Program-made: the position numbers and the translations under genes
The notes under the pieces: model-generated
Databases searched by the model: none
What the model saw: only the letters and a program-made list of their open reading frames with translations
Told to the model about the DNA's origin: nothing
Part shown: positions 6,191 through 6,803 of the stretch, in pieces
How the letters are laid out: the number at the start of each line of letters is the position of its first letter
Numbering within the stretch: position 1 is the first letter of the stretch
Assembly (NCBI GenBank): GCA_964352905.1
Contig: CAYGTS010000136.1
Coordinates: forward strand, 1-6,803
From: CAYGTS01 sp964352905
GTDB lineage: Bacteria; Pseudomonadota; Gammaproteobacteria; JAHCLG01
DNA length: 6,803 nucleotides
Reading direction: 5' to 3'

Positions 6191-6309
6191 ATGTTCCTCA
6201 GCAAATAATTAAACTGCTTCTAAAATAATCGTAAAAAAAAAGATTTGCAAATAATTTCAAATTTGATTTAAATATTATCTCGTTGAATCAGACTAAACAG
6301 GAGTTCCTC
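6191..6309. promoter_or_regulatory. Divergent promoter region with a repeated 10-mer
   Basis: This very AT-rich gap must serve both genes. Toward the MFS gene, TTGCAA (6250-6245) and TATTTT (6227-6222) are 17 bp apart. Toward the CxxC gene, TTGCAA (6245-6250) and TAAATA (6269-6274) are 18 bp apart, with TATTAT at 6273-6278 as another -10 choice. The hexamer TTGCAA is shared because it sits in the palindrome ATTTGCAAAT (6243-6252). GCAAATAATT occurs at 6201-6210 and again at 6247-6256 and could be a regulator site. All of these are weak by themselves in such AT-rich DNA. Confidence 0.35.
6299..6303 (+). promoter_or_regulatory. Ribosome-binding site that sets the CxxC-protein start at 6310
   Basis: AGGAG is 6 nt before the ATG at 6310. 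A longer reading from a TTG at 6283 would place this site inside the coding region and has no comparable site of its own, so the ATG is preferred. Confidence 0.8.
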
Positions 6310-6654
6310 ATGTCAGAAAATTACCCGCAACTTACCAAAGAGTTAAGTCAAATGATGGCAAAACTTGCCAAACAAGTACCAGATACTATGGCGGGCTTTC
6401 AATCAATGATGACCGGTGCGGTTAAAGATGGTGCGCTTGATAAAAAAACCAAAGAATTAATTGCGTTGGCGATTGGTATTGCGGGGCATTGCAAAGGTTG
6501 CATTGGGTTTCATGTGCAAAAATTAGTGCAATTAGATATTGATGAAAAGCAATTCATGGAAACCCTTGGCATGGCGGTATATATGGGTGGTGGGCCTTCT
6601 CTAATGTACGCATTAGAAGCGTATCAAGCGTATGAGCAATTCATGCAAAAATAA
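6310..6654 (+). CDS. Carboxymuconolactone decarboxylase/AhpD-like CxxC protein
   Basis: This 114-aa all-helical protein of the CMD/AhpD fold is probably cytoplasmic. The redox signature is complete: Glu49 upstream, then Cys61-Lys-Gly-Cys64 and His68 (HCKGCIGFH). This is the arrangement AhpD uses for peroxidase reduction and proton relay. The C-terminal GGGPSLMYA (93-101) is typical of small single-domain members. The CxxC argues for a thiol-disulfide or peroxide role rather than true decarboxylation of 4-carboxymuconolactone, but the partner is unknown and no ahpC lies nearby. The start is chosen by the AGGAG site 6 nt upstream. It is divergently transcribed from the MFS gene, and a shared regulator is possible. 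The stop is followed by repeat fragments rather than a clear terminator. Confidence 0.88.
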   Translation: MSENYPQLTKELSQMMAKLAKQVPDTMAGFQSMMTGAVKDGALDKKTKELIALAIGIAGHCKGCIGFHVQKLVQLDIDEKQFMETLGMAVYMGGGPSLMYALEAYQAYEQFMQK

Positions 6655-6716
6655 GCGCGCCCGTATCTGCTAACTGTATATTTACCCAGCGATTTCCGCC
6701 GTAATGTCTGCTTACC

Positions 6717-6781
6717 CAAGAACAGTCAGATTTTACCAGAAAAGCAAACATCAGTAATTCCCGGCGAGATGTTGAATAACT
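6717..6781 (+). repeat. Short variant of the dispersed repeat
   Basis: The segment begins CAAGAACAGTCAGATTTT, like the element's left end. It finishes with TTCCCGGCGAGATGTTGAATA (from 6758), which matches the right end of copy 2 (from 4874) at about 19 of 27 positions. The central 80 or so bases of the full element are missing. Just before it, GATTTCCGCCGT (6691-6702) matches GATTTTCGCCGT of copy 2 at 11 of 12 positions, so another relic may precede it. The sequence is diverged and the call is moderate. Confidence 0.5.
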
Positions 6782-6803
6782 CAAGAACGGTCAGATTTGA
6801 GGC
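6782..6803 (+). repeat. Left end of a further repeat copy, cut by window edge
   Basis: CAAGAACGGTCAGATTTG is the left-end signature of the element (compare CAAGAACGTTCAGATTTGG at 2100-2118). It directly follows the short variant, 65 bp after that variant's own left end, suggesting a tandem arrangement. The remainder is outside the window. Confidence 0.5.

Noticed and set aside
6283..6309. TTG start adding nine residues to the CxxC protein
   Set aside because: It would place the strong AGGAG site inside the coding region; the ATG at 6310 has that site at the right distance.
1..6803. CRISPR array or mobile-element genes behind the repeats
   Set aside because: Repeat copies are irregularly spaced, long and diverged, with genes between them, and no cas, transposase, integrase or reverse transcriptase gene is present.

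Overview
The window looks like chromosomal core sequence from a low-GC gammaproteobacterium. The evidence is the conserved hisS-yfgM-der gene order and proteins close in sequence to enterobacterial HisRS, Der and LdtB. The host-associated Legionellales/Coxiellaceae are a plausible home given the AT-rich codon use, but the sequence alone does not settle this. There is no phage, plasmid, CRISPR or transposase gene here.

Layout: positions 1-138 hold the 3' end of a dispersed repeat, a terminator-like hairpin and a possible hisS promoter. hisS (139-1419) and yfgM (1424-2059) are 4 bp apart and probably co-transcribed. In E. coli and many relatives bamB lies between yfgM and der. Here that place is taken by 190 bp of non-coding DNA carrying one copy of the repeat, followed by der (2250-3653). 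An LdtB-like L,D-transpeptidase (4612-3695, minus) faces der. A second full repeat copy lies in the next gap, before the 3' end of a minus-strand MFS transporter (6190-4907). A divergent small CxxC carboxymuconolactone decarboxylase/AhpD-like gene (6310-6654) follows. The right end holds short, partly tandem pieces of the same repeat.

The genes are housekeeping or envelope functions: histidyl-tRNA charging, a translocon-associated TPR protein, a ribosome-assembly GTPase, peptidoglycan crosslinking or lipoprotein anchoring, solute transport and a probable thiol redox protein. They do not form one pathway.

The least ordinary content is the intergenic repeat family. Two near-complete copies (about 145 bp), one copy cut by the window edge, and several short or deleted relics can be seen. 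The element is an imperfect palindrome, similar in architecture to ERIC elements but not recognised by sequence. Both full copies carry a promoter-like TTGAGA-N17-TATACA pair in the loop. The copy upstream of der is bracketed by a 13-bp direct repeat that includes der's own start codon, as if it had been inserted at, or had replaced, the yfgM-der junction.
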